This document shows positions 28,045-38,890 of a stretch of 64,000 nt of DNA, in pieces. The stretch is taken from contig NC_135187.1 of assembly GCF_041146795.1 (NCBI RefSeq), positions 19,440,056 to 19,504,055 on the forward strand, written 5' to 3'. The notes beneath the pieces are model-generated. The model made no database searches. It worked only from the letters and a program-made list of their open reading frames with translations, and was not told the DNA's origin. Both the position numbers and the translations under genes were made by a program. The stretch comes from Maylandia zebra (taxonomy: Eukaryota > Chordata > Actinopteri > Cichliformes > Cichlidae). Numbering within the stretch: position 1 is the first letter of the stretch; the number at the start of each line of letters is the position of its first letter.

Positions 28045-28940
28045 GACGGTGGCTTTCTTGAAAAGCCTGTTATGTACCTGCCGCGACCAGGCTGAGCCCG
28101 AAATACCTGCAGGTTAGCTCGGGGTTAGCTTACCACCTGTCAAGCTAACGGTCAGCTGACAGCAAGCTAACGTGAGCTATGCTAGCGCTTCGGCAGTCAG
28201 GAAGGAATGCAGGCCAACTTATTGTTAACGCGACCCTACATTCACAAACTTGTATCTTAACACGCCAATTAATGAATAATAACGACAGCATGTGCACAAT
28301 GTAATCACGACTATCTGATAAATTAAATGTCGACTTTTTTGGGGGAGGGGGGTGACTTACAGTTAGGCTAGCAGACTATGCGGCTAGCTACGTTGACAAA
28401 AACACAGCAGTCCTCTCCCTCTGCCCAGGCAGAACAAAAACAACCCGGGCTCTCTCAGCTGTTGGTGCCCTCTCTCGACGCCGTTACTCGCAATGACAGC
28501 GGCTTACAACACCAGCGGGCCCGGCTCGGCTGCTCCCTGCGTCCCTGCTCCGGTACCGGCTGACTGTCCGCGGGACTCGCGGGACGTGTCGGTGATTAAA
28601 GCTGCTGCTGGAGACAGTTCCGTTGGGACTTGTCTCTCTAGCTACACAGCCATCTTTGTTTTTTTGGGGGGGTTTTTTCTCCTGTCCGTCTCCCCCCGAC
28701 TTCACCCCACACAGCCTTTTACGACTCCAGGTCAATTTCGTTAATACTCAGACAGGTTCTCGATTTAGATTACTAGCAGAGACGCAGATATGAAAGTAAA
28801 TATTTGTCTGTCTCTGCCAGGGCCTCTTATGCGCCAGTAACTACTATAGCACAGCCGTGAATGGGCTGACAGCGGAATGTTTTGTTGTGGCAGATGACTT
28901 GGGGTATTTAAAGAGTTTTTAAAAGCGCATGCGTAGTGTG
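28045..28940 (-). promoter_or_regulatory. zftraf1: zftraf1 5' flank / promoter region
   Basis: Upstream of the zftraf1 ATG lies DNA with a cluster of GTTAGC/GCTAAC words (28113, 28124, 28144, 28166), two of which form the inverted repeat GTTAGCTT...AAGCTAAC around a 10-nt loop (28124-28149). A GC-rich block follows at 28440-28730. An NRF1-like GCGCATGCG lies at 28925-28933. The GC-rich block is open in several frames but has no protein similarity. The true transcription start was not determined. Confidence 0.4.
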
Positions 28941-30330
28941 CACCTGTGGGTCAGCGTATGGCAGGGCTTGAAAGGTGACTAAAACCTGATATGCGACGAA
29001 ATTAGGGTACTACACCAAAGCACACATGCTCTATATGATTTAAACTGTATATATTATAACACCGTGATAACATATTTACTAATAAGACTGCTGTGTAACA
29101 AACAAATAAATATAACTTTTATCAAAACCTTTTGACTAAAATAACCTCGTTTCCGGTACTCTGGTACGCCGACTCGATGTTTATATCCCTGCTGCAATCT
29201 ATCAAACCGGGTTCATCTGATGTTGCTTATTAAGGATACATAAATTATTCAGCCCTAAACATGTAGTGCTCGAATAACTACCACTACGAAGCCATAAGCA
29301 TTTATAAGCGTTTGCATGTCCTAGATATTTGTTTGAGGAGCACCGAGGGCTGGGAGGGTTTCATATGTAAAGGATGGGGGTGTTATGCCTGTGCTTTGGC
29401 TGCTTTGGGTGGGGTGGGCAGGATGTCAGAAGGTCAGCTGTTTGCAGTCAGGAGGGACAGATCTAACCACTCCCACTGGACACACAGATCTGCCTTATTT
29501 GGTCTGTGTGGAATGGCCTGCAGCCCCACTCAGCTATGTACACACACTTTACCCAGTAGCCCTATGTGCTCACCCTGTTAGCGGTGTTGGGCAATCTTCA
29601 TTACTTACTTGAGCTTACCACATACCCATTTGCCACAGATGGCTGTCTGTCATCACACAGGATCAGTAACATAAACTCAAATTTACAGAAGCTGGTTACA
29701 CCCAACACACTGTATTGCCAACAGAATTTATTTGGACAAATAATATACAAATGTATGTATATTTTTATTTCATGAGCAGATAACAAACTAATGTTGCTAG
29801 ATAAATAAGACAGATTTCTAGGAAAGAACATCTAGTATAAAAGTATATCAAGTATAAAAGGAAGCTGGATCAGCTTCAGCTTACAGCTAAAAATAACTAC
29901 TAAAACCAGTGGCATACATGACCTTTTACTCTCAAAGTTAACCATAATTTGCAGAAGAAAAAGAAAAAATACCAAAAATTGACTAAAAAATGCATTTTTA
30001 ATGCACCAGCATGTAAAAAAATCAGAAACTGCGCTTCACTATTTTCCTTTCCATCCTTCTCTCACAGTATTGCACAGACAGTGCTTTGGTCATTACTTGG
30101 TCATTACACAACACGGTGATTAGTTTCTGATTGCAGGATAAATGGATTACATACATTTATGAGATGTATCCAGCCTCATTAATCCGACCATATTCATCCC
30201 CAGGAGAGTAAAAATCGCTTCATCTGCAGGCCATTGAAGGATTCAGCTGCCAAGAAATCAACAGTATTGTCCGGAACAATGAAATTAATGACCCTGATCT
30301 CATCACACAAATGGGAGATTGACAGTAACA
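28941..30330. other. Gap between dclk3 3' end and zftraf1 promoter
   Basis: No gene is seen. The right part is probably dclk3 3' UTR; a minus-strand AATAAA (TTTATT at 29728-29733) is a candidate polyadenylation signal, which would give a UTR of about 600 nt. The rest is unique AT-rich DNA. Confidence 0.4.
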
Positions 30331-33300
30331 TCAGGACAGAGTTGGAGGGTGGGCGATGGTGGTGGCATGTGCGTCTGGTTTGTTATGGTTTTGCGGTGCA
30401 GAAGTTAAGTTCTGTTGATGCAGAGAGGAAGCAGGGGTGGAGGATGGGTTGGTTGGAGGTGTAGAACCTGTAGGTGTCTGCATTCTGGTCTGTTTTGCTT
30501 GTGTCTTAATCTGTGGTAGAAGTTCAGTTTCAGCTGCTGTGGGGGAATCAAGGTGATTGAATTTAGAGTTCAGCAGCTTTGGACTTGGACACTGTGTTTC
30601 TCGTCTATCTGTAGAGGCAGCCTCTGGTTTATGTTGACCAGTCGAAGCCTCTGAGGGTGTGTGCTCTCCGTCCTGTGGGGATAAGTGGCTTGCCTCCACT
30701 AGATGTTGCTCTGCTGGTTTGTTCTTATCCTGTCCTCTTCCACTGCTCATTGCTGTTTGTCTCTCATCTTGTCTGCCGAGCTCCTTCAGTGCGTTCTCCT
30801 CATTGATGGCGCGTTTTCTTGTTTTGTCTGTCAGTGATTCTGTTGTGTTTGTTTTAGGTGGTTTCTGGACTGTTTCTGGTTTTCCTTCAGTGGCTTCTGT
30901 GTCTCTCGGAGTTTTGTCTGTGAGCGCCCTCTGCTTGCAAGTTGAAGCCATTGCTTTCACCCAGGGATGCAGGAGGGTCTGCTCTGCTGTCAGCCTCACG
31001 GTGGGGTCCGGCTGAAGGAGAGCTCGGATGAGGCCTCTCGCTTCTGCACACGAGTGCACACAGAGAAAAAACACGCTGTAAATATGTGTGTATACACATA
31101 TTTGCTTTTACACTTTTACACGAGTACTTTTACTTTTACTTGTACACTTATACTTAACTCACCCTCTGATATGGGGTCCCAGTAGGGGGATGGAAAATTA
31201 AGCTGTGCCTGCTTTATTAGCTGGAACAGCTCTACCTGGTCACGATTACGACTGCGAAATGGGGGGAAGCCACACACCAGGATATAGAGAATCACACCCA
31301 GAGCCCAAACATCCACTGCTACACCATAACCTGACAGTCAAAAAACAAGTACAACTTTTCAGAATAACAAAACGCAACCCAAATTCAGGCAGAGGAGTCA
31401 CATAAAGTCCTCACCTGTCTCACAGAGGATCTCTGGGGCTACATATGTGGGTGTGCCACATATGGTGAAGACTGGCTCAGTTACAACCATGGCAAGACCA
31501 AAGTCTCCCAGCTTCAGCCTGCAGATGCCAGCAGCGACTTGCTCTATCTGAGAAAGGGAGTAGGTGAAATAAAACACAGACGGAGTGAGCCATGGAGGCA
31601 AAGTTGGGTTTGAATTTTTTGAGTCTTTGAGGTCATCAAAATATTTATCCCGTTGACATTTTTGTGCATCTTGGAGTTTAAAAAATAATTGCACTTTCTT
31701 ACTCTACAGACATTATATATAATACTTGTATGATGATCTGACAGCACACTTGTGTTGATGTGGCTGTTTTGGTTTATGAAGTCAGAGAGTGTGTCAAACT
31801 CGAGTGTTGGTGGGAGAAAAATTTGAAGAATAGCTGCTATAATCTAAAGTCATTTTGTGGCGGTTCTCCTTCTAACCTCAGTTTGTGTAGCGTACTACAA
31901 AGTTCAGTTCTAGGCTCAGTCTTATCTGCTAGACTTAAGATTACTAGACACATAAAGGATCTCAACTACCATCTGCTTTTAGCAGTGTTTTTTTTTTTTA
32001 ATCTATATTTATCTCTGTTTATTCATTATTATTAAACTGTATCTATTTGCTTTGGGGTTTTGTTTTTTTAATTTTTGTATTCTAACCACAAATCTAGAAA
32101 GGTATTAGTTTAACAAATGTTACTTAACATGATGGGCATGCGACAAAACTATGACCGACCTGTTTTGATTTCATAAAAAATATACTTTGTACTTTTATTT
32201 GATGTTATGTTTTGCTGTGTGCATGCATGTGTTTTGTTGCAGAAGTATCCTTTCATTTGAGTTATTTTAATTTTGTTTTAGCACGCATGTATTGTGTCAC
32301 ACACTTGCCAACTCATCTATGCACTGCTTTAAACCACTAATATTGACTTATGTTAGGTTTTATGGTGTGGGTGTCTCATTGGTGTAATTATTGATGTTAC
32401 ACAATATGTATGTTGTGAAACATAAATAACATGAGAAGGCAGACTTCTGCTAACTAAGTTAACAAAGTGTTTTTGCCAGGGGCCCAATTGTGTTAATGTT
32501 TGTTGTCACCCTCCTTAAGGACCCCTTTTAAGCCAGGGAAAACCCTGAATAGTATTATGTTAAAATGAAAAAAAGAAGCTTGATTACCATTTTTTACACA
32601 CAAGACCTTGAGAACCCAACAATCATTCTCACTACCCTGAAACCCACCAGGAGGTTCTCTGGCTTGAGGTCTCTGTGGACGATGCTCTTGCAGTGGATAT
32701 AATTCAGAGCTTCACTCACATCTGACACCATCAGTCCTGCCTCTGCCTCTGAAAACTTTCCCCGGTCACTGATGGCCTCAAACAGATCCCCTCCACTCAC
32801 CAGCTCCATCACCAGATAGGAGTGAGTGTTTGTGTGGTGGTGAGCGAACAGCCGCACTATGCGAGGGTGACGCAGACTCCCCAGGAGACTCAGCTCATTC
32901 TGCATCATGTGCTCTCGACCAATCAGTTTGGTCCGCTCTACTATTTTGATGGCGAGGGTTTGACCATTGTCACGACGGCGGCACTCTCGCACCACCGCAA
33001 AGTTCCCGTCTCCAACCACACGTCCAAATTTGTAGCATTGCTCAATGTCTGTCAGGGTGACGTCTCTGCCATCGGTGGGGGGGTCAGAGGTTTCTTTATT
33101 CTGTGATTCTTTAAGAGCTTCACCAATGTCTGGAGCTGCACTTTGAATATGGCTCTTCTCCTCATCTCTGCTGATTGGTCGAGGAGATGATGGGTTGTTA
33201 TAGATATCCGGCTTTATTGCCTCCTGCTCTTTTTGCCTCTTTGACACAGGAGGAAGTGGGACCCTCGCTGATAGCACACTGATCGGTTGTGGACTCTGAT

Positions 33301-36300
33301 GTTTAAGTCTTCTCACTAAGCAGTTTTCACAAAGTGCAGGAGATGGTATGTCTGCATTTCTTGGAACCTCTTCATGTTTAAAAGGATCAATCAGAGAAGG
33401 CTGATGCACTCTGACTCCTCCCCTCACATTTAGCCTCTGCAGGTGGTTGGGAAGGTGAACAGATTTTCTGCATGAATTCTTTTTATGAAACTTCTGTGTG
33501 TCAGAATTATATTTGTCTGCCTCATGTGTGTCTGTATGTTGAGATGTGTGAGTATTAGTATAAGGCTTGGCATGTGTATTTGTGTCTTGGCATGTCTCTT
33601 GGTTAGTCCCACTGCTGTCGGTCCCTTCGCTGTACCCACTGTCAGCCTTGGCTGCTTTATCTGGCGGTGGCCTTAGTCTCTTCTCCCAGGCCCGCTGCGC
33701 ACTTGATCGGTAATGTGAATGTTCTGGAAATAATTCCTCCAAAGCTTCCTGCACACTGCTCAACTCAGGACGAGCCTTACCAAGAGCCAGGAAGGCGACC
33801 TCCCCTCGGAAAAAATCACACACACCCTTAACCTGTGATAGACAGAGACAGTGGTGAAAAAAACACACTCACAGACATCAGATCTGCAGCAAAAATTCTA
33901 TCAATTTCATAAGGCTGCTAAAATATTTATATTTAATATAAAATCATGTTTTTCTTTTTGATCTTTTCCACCTCTTTTAATTTCATGTACTGTGATTATG
34001 TGGCTGTAGCAACCTATATTAAAATGCTCTGGCTAATTATAAAAGCAAAGTTAATAGATTTTGTGCAATGATTTATTTGTCTGAGAAATATACTATCAAT
34101 GTGCATTATTTTGCTCAACATTGTACAGAGCAAACTGTGAGGGATGCTTCTCAGATTAAACCTGTGAAAAATGTGCAACTTATTGTGAAAAGAAAACATT
34201 GAATATCTTTTATGCTTAGCTAAGTTTATATTGGTTCATTTGTCAGTCAGTTGTGGAGTACAGCAAAGCCTAACACGGTCTTGAAGACCTGGAACCCCTA
34301 GTCCCAGTCTTTGTCACTTTTACATACACACCATACTGCTTTATGTCCAAATATGTTTTCTCTGTGTCCAAATCAGACCATTCAAAACATTTTTGAACAC
34401 AAAAGAAAAAAACAACAACTGTGCACCTTGCACAAATGGGGTTTTATAGTTGCACATTTTCCCCCTCAGTCTGAAAGTCTGAAATATGTGCCAAATATAA
34501 ATAATATTCATATGAGATGATTTGCAAATCTCAGAGCCTTATACAGTATTTTATTAACAGATCTTTTTTTAATTTGATAGCAGCAACACATCTCAAAAGT
34601 TGGAAAACTAAGTGGTACTAAAAAGAAACAGCCAGAGGAATAATTTAGAACTTTAGGTTAATTGTGATCAGGTCAGTAACATGGCTCAACCATCTATAAC
34701 AAAAAATATTAACAAATTACAGAAGAATTTCAGAACAATGTAAAAACACATCATTATCAAATAGTAAAAATTAACCTAAAAATATAAAAACTTTGAATAT
34801 CCAAACATCTACAGTGCATAACATCGTCAAAAAATTCAGAGAGAAATTCTGGAAAAATCTCTGTGTGCAAGAGGCAGGGCAAAAAAAAATCTGTGTTGGA
34901 TGTCTTTGATCTTAAAAAATGGTACATTTTCTGAGTTAAAACATTTTATATATTTTCAATGCTCTACTGTAAATAAATGTTCAGTTTATAAAATATGCAA
35001 GTCGTTCCATTCTGTTTTTATTTAAATTTTACACAGTTTCCCAGCTTTTTCAGAATTGAGGTTGGAGTAAATGACCACAAATCTCTACATTGAACTGTAT
35101 ACTGAATGTGTGGGGTGCAGGAGGTTAATAGGGGCGCCTTCTGCACATTTTTGCCTGCTCCTTTTTCAAGATAATCTGGTCATGGTTGGGCCTCACCTCT
35201 CGTGCATGAGTTGTGTAAAGACGTGTGACTCTAGCTCTGTGCCAGCGAGGAAATCCCAGTGCCTCTGAGATATCCAACAGCAGTTGCTCAAAGGACACCA
35301 CACCCCTGCGGTTCAACAATACTGTTACCTTGCAAGCCCAGAGACAAAAATCACTGTTAGGTTAGGAAATTCATCCCATCTAAATTATATTCTTAGAAAT
35401 TGAAAACATCAAATCATCACTTTTAGAAGGGATTTATAAATCATCAATATTGTCTTTAAAGTGGTTAATAAATCAGGTTGATTCTAAGCTATTAATAAGA
35501 ATCACTTTTAGAGTGTCCCTTCTTTTCTTCTACTAACACTTCCTTTATCTTATTGGGTCTTCTCTTCATTAGATAAACATCTCCAGTGGACTGTATGAGC
35601 ACTTCTGATGAAGAGTTGCCATGAATCAAGCCATCATTGTGTTGCATTATTATCAAATAGAAAGCATTAAAGTCACCACAGGGGATTTTTTGATATCGTT
35701 TTAATCCAAAAATGGTTGTAATAACATGTCTCATAAATAGTCTGTGAGGCACTAGTAAGATTGTGCCTTATTTTAAAGAGCTACCAAAAACAGTCAACAT
35801 TTAGCTCACCTTCCGTAGTGTGCTTTGGCTACATGGGCGGACAATGGTGACCAGATGAGGCCGCTCAGCGCTCTCCTCTGCATGCCGGGTGTGGAATAGG
35901 GGGAGGAGAGGAGGAGGTGGAGGAAGAAAGTGGGACCTGCGAGCATGTTCTGCAGGATGAGGGTGAATGGGCCAGGGCTGGGGGACCCCAACTGGACGTT
36001 TCGACATGGGTACAGAAGGACCTGAAGCAAAGGGAGGGGTAGAGGAACAAACACGGAAACCAAGTTGGATTTATGAATGTGTGCTATAACACTGACTGAA
36101 GTTGACATGGCTGGTAGATCTCTTGTAGACTTGTATACAATAGAAACTCATAAGTAACACAACACCCGCTCCTCATCCTGTGAGCCTGTGTGAGTGTGAA
36201 AGCAAATCCGGCTGATCAGATTTGAGTGTTTTCCATCCTACAGAGTCCAAAGGCCATTTGAGATTCCTCAAGCACCTTGCCCCGTCGGCTGAATTATTTA

Positions 36301-36704
36301 GGCTTCCTTAAGTCATGAAAAGCCGTTACAGATATACACACGCCCACACCAACAAAAGCTTGTGTGACCTATTTAGGGCTCAGCAAAATCTGCATGATTA
36401 ATGAATCATTAGAGACCCACACAGCATCTTTGACATTTCACTTTCTGGCAATGCGGTGAGACAGAGAGATGTTATCCATTCAGTCAGCAGAGCTGTGGGT
36501 TTTATGTTTTGTTTCCACACAAAGAACAACGGACAAAGACACAAGACTTTACCTTCAACATGAGCAGCCCCCCCCCCCCCCCCCTCCCCCAAATGTGAGC
36601 AAACACACACACACTCAAAAAGCTTTTCAGAGTGGACACAGAAAAACATTCATGTCCCATAAAGAGCCAGCTGTGACCAGTCAAAGAAGACTGAATCAGC
36701 CTTT

Positions 36705-36776
<72 letters not shown>

Positions 36777-37229
36777 GAGCTTAGGCCATATATATTGTGA
36801 GGTTAACTATTTTCCATGCCCTTTGCGGGCTAGCCTTTTTCAAAAGAGCCATTTTAGCATGACGTTATAACACAGGTGTTACTAATCTCATTAATTAAGC
36901 CCCAAATATATGAGGATATGAATATCAGAGACCATTAATATCAATTAACATAAAAACGTTTTCTAAAGCTTACCTCGTTTCAGAATGGTTTCTATGAAAA
37001 AAAGGGTCTTTAAGATTTTAGTTAAATAATATTTGTATTTTTTTAGTAGCTAAAAGCGAATGTTTCCCACCTACTTTTGTAGTTCAAAGTTTTGGCTGAG
37101 ACACTCAGTTTTAAATTATTTTAGCTGCACGTAAACTCGATTCAGCCCGACCAAAGACTCACCTGACAATCTTAATTTAGCGTTACGCCCCCCTTCGCAT
37201 CCATACCGTGCTTTCTGTGAGGGAGTCAT
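30331..37229 (-). CDS. dclk3: Doublecortin-like kinase 3
   Basis: Seven coding exons join in frame on the minus strand to 869 residues: 37163-37229, 35810-36021, 35197-35328, 32648-33832, 31415-31547, 31163-31330 and 30331-31043. A single doublecortin-type segment (about 80-170) has [20 protein letters not shown], then a [14 protein letters not shown] ending. A long Ser/Thr-rich linker includes a C-x2-C (CENC). The kinase domain (about 403-667) has GDGNFAVV (Gly loop), AIKI (K433), [10 protein letters not shown] (D525), DFG (D547), GTPTYVAPE and GFPPFRS, so all catalytic residues are present. A low-complexity tail of about 200 residues follows. Kinase sequence, one DCX domain and closeness to arpp21 (as on human 3p22) favour DCLK3 over DCLK1 or DCLK2. 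The family is Ser/Thr kinases of the CaMK group, mainly neuronal. The tail is longer than I recall for human DCLK3. Exon 1 is short and least certain. Confidence 0.87.
31548..32647 (-). other. dclk3: dclk3 intron 4
   Basis: About 1.1 kb between the two halves of the kinase catalytic core. AT-rich with several T-runs; no repeat family was recognised. Confidence 0.6.
33833..35196 (-). other. dclk3: dclk3 intron 3
   Basis: About 1.36 kb. The right half (34490-35066) is an interspersed repeat described separately; the left half has nothing recognisable. Confidence 0.55.
34490..35066. repeat. Nonautonomous DNA-transposon-like repeat
   Basis: The left end has ATGAGATGATTTGCAAATC and the right end has CATTCTGTTTTTATTTAAAT, then TTTACACAGTTTCCCAGCTT. 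These are the usual ends of a dispersed fish repeat in which TTTGCAAATCAT and a CCCAACTTTTTGGAATTG-type block recur. The middle is heavily diverged. The superfamily is not assigned. Confidence 0.45.
35329..35809 (-). other. dclk3: dclk3 intron 2
   Basis: About 480 bp between the doublecortin-encoding exon and the proline-rich exon. Nothing recognisable was seen. Confidence 0.6.
36022..37162 (-). other. dclk3: dclk3 intron 1 with repeats
   Basis: It contains a 17-nt C run followed by T and five more C (36568-36590), a (TG)n microsatellite (36709-36772), and a unique block at 36230-36430 with the inverted repeat ATGATT-AATG-AATCAT at 36394-36409. That block looks like candidate regulatory DNA. 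Confidence 0.5.
36709..36772. repeat. (TG)n microsatellite
   Basis: About 32 TG units inside dclk3 intron 1. Confidence 0.95.
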
Positions 37230-37720
37230 GTCTTTCGAAACAATAACATTTAACAAAAAACAAAACAAAAAATACAGCGAATTAAATTAAAACACAAATG
37301 ATAAAAAATATATTCAAAAACCAGCGACTCTTATTTCCTGCTCGGCTTTATTCCTCCATGAGCTACTGCTGTCATACCGCCTCTTAGCTTTCACGTAAAG
37401 TAACGGGATGCTCTGAGAGAGGGCCCTGTAGCTACTGTGGTTGCTATGGATACAGGTCAAGTTGAACGGATGGAGAGGGGAAAACACCGGAAGCTCAGCG
37501 AGTTTGACGTCAAAATAAAATACTTTGAATCAGTGAGCATTGTGTTGCATCTAGATGTGTGTGTCTCCCGAACTTGATACTTTTAAAAAAATCCACACAT
37601 ATTTATCACGGCAATTAATTACTCTACTGACATATTAAACAAACTAATAGCTCGAGATGGCTAACGATTGTAGCGGGCGCGTGGCTTTATTTTGAGCATT
37701 TTTACCGGAAGTATTCAGTT
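37230..37720 (-). promoter_or_regulatory. dclk3: dclk3 promoter region
   Basis: The flank just upstream of the first coding exon holds an X-box-like GTTGCTATGGATAC (37440-37453), an ETS-type CCGGAAG (37487-37493), a full palindromic CRE TGACGTCA (37505-37512) and a second ETS-type ACCGGAAGT (37704-37712). No TATA box is evident. The motif clustering supports a promoter here; factor binding is inference. The ETS and CRE sites could also drive a divergent transcript. Confidence 0.45.
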
Positions 37721-37858
37721 TTGTCTTCAAGACTTGACACCGAGTATTATTGATTTCTTTGAACAGAGTGGACTGATTCTACAGCATACATCTTTGATGA
37801 CTTTGAAAAGCAAGAATTGGGTTCATAGGTTTGCATTTATTTTGGAATTTCTCTAATC

Positions 37859-38169
37859 CAGCGGTTCCCAACCTTTTTTGCGCCACGGACCGGTTTATGC
37901 CCGACAATATTTTCATGGACTGGCCTTTAAGGTGTCGCGGATAAATACAACAAAATAAAAGTAGCGAAAAAAAGAAAATTTATTCATAACACACATGAAA
38001 AGACCCAGGAAAACCGAGTAAACGATAAAAACGATAACAAAATAACGCTGAAAACCGATGAAAACTCTGAAAACTATACATTTCACACCTGAGCCTCAAC
38101 TCTCGCGGCCCGGCACCAAACGACTCACGGACCGGTACCGGTCCGAGGCCTGGGGGTTGGGGACCGCTG
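37859..38169. mobile_element. hAT-type MITE with 8-bp target duplication
   Basis: The 311-bp element starts CAGCGGTTCCCAAC and ends GTTGGGGACCGCTG; the ends are inverted repeats differing at one position. It is flanked by exact 8-bp copies of CTCTAATC (37851-37858 and 38170-38177). An 8-bp duplication is the mark of hAT transposition. Inside are the GCGCCACGGACCGG and ACCGGTACCGGTCC segments typical of this family. There is no coding capacity, so it would have been moved by a transposase supplied in trans. Confidence 0.92.
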
Positions 38170-38200
38170 CTCTAATCCACACAGGCTCAAATATATACAT

Positions 38201-38310
38201 AAACCTCCACATGTCTGTGAAGGTTCTCAGTCATCCAGGTCATCGTAGTCAAAGGAGCTTTCAAAGAAAAGCGTCTGGACTTCTTTAAGTTGCTTGAAAC
38301 CTCCACATGT
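38201..38310 (-). mobile_element. 5'-truncated Penelope-like tail with target duplication
   Basis: An 82-bp insert (38215-38296) lies between exact 14-bp copies of AAACCTCCACATGT (38201-38214 and 38297-38310). On the minus strand it reads AAGTCCAGACGCTTTTCTTT, then GATGACCTGGATGACTGAGA, the usual end of fish Penelope-like elements. The short length plus flanking duplication fits a severely 5'-truncated retroinsertion. The family name is from recalled consensus. Confidence 0.6.
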
Positions 38311-38316
38311 ATTTGT

Positions 38317-38318
<2 letters not shown>

Positions 38319-38381
<63 letters not shown>

Positions 38382-38391
38382 CGCGCGCGCC
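38319..38391. repeat. (GT)n(GC)n compound microsatellite
   Basis: About 27 GT units pass directly into about nine GC units. Alternating purine-pyrimidine tracts of this kind favour Z-DNA. Confidence 0.95.
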
Positions 38392-38629
38392 TTAGCAACT
38401 TGCACCTAACCTCAGGGGTGAGTTTGGGATCATTAAGGGTTAAAACCCAGACACATTTCTGACAGGCCAACAAAATAGTTAATCTTTTTCAGATTCATAT
38501 CTTAACCTTAGATTCAGGTCTATATTTTCTCATAAAAAGTCTACCTGTAAGTGATTGTCGCTATTTTATTTATTTCGCAATATTTCCCACAGTCCAGAGA
38601 CTTTCATGTTTAATTTGATTAAGGTTAAA

Positions 38630-38798
38630 TGGTGATTCTAAATTGGCCAGAGTGTGAATCTCTGCGTTAACCCTGTGATAGATTGGCAACCTGTGCAGAA
38701 TGTACCGCCTCTTGCCCTATGACAGCTGGGACAGGCTCCAGCTTCAGCCATGACCTTGAACTGGATAAGTGGAAGAAAATGGATGGATAGATAGGATT
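38630..38798 (+). repeat. LINE-tail-like interspersed repeat
   Basis: CCCTGTGATAGATTGGCAAC, then GACAGCTGGGACAGGCTCCA and GGATAAGTGGAAGAAAATGG followed by GGATGGAT units is a very common fish repeat tail ending in an ATGG-type microsatellite. I believe it is the 3' end of an L2-type non-LTR element, but the family is not certain. Confidence 0.55.
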
Positions 38799-38890
38799 TG
38801 GTTGATCTAGTGGTTAAAAACACAGCATGGGCCTTATTGCTGGTTTAAATCCACATCAGCGGCATTCACTGTGTGCCATTGCGCTCTCTT
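38799..38890 (+). repeat. Possible tRNA-derived SINE head
   Basis: TGATCTAGTGG (38803-38813) resembles an RNA polymerase III A box, and GGTTTAAATCC (38842-38852) differs from the B-box consensus GGTTCRANTCC at one core position. The spacing fits a tRNA. No tRNA cloverleaf or SINE tail was confirmed. Confidence 0.3.

Noticed and set aside
28378-28744. Open frames on both strands upstream of zftraf1
   Set aside because: GC-rich promoter DNA; products are unlike any protein and overlap on opposite strands.
38803-38852. A functional tRNA gene
   Set aside because: A- and B-box-like words are present, but no cloverleaf could be drawn by eye. A SINE head is more likely.
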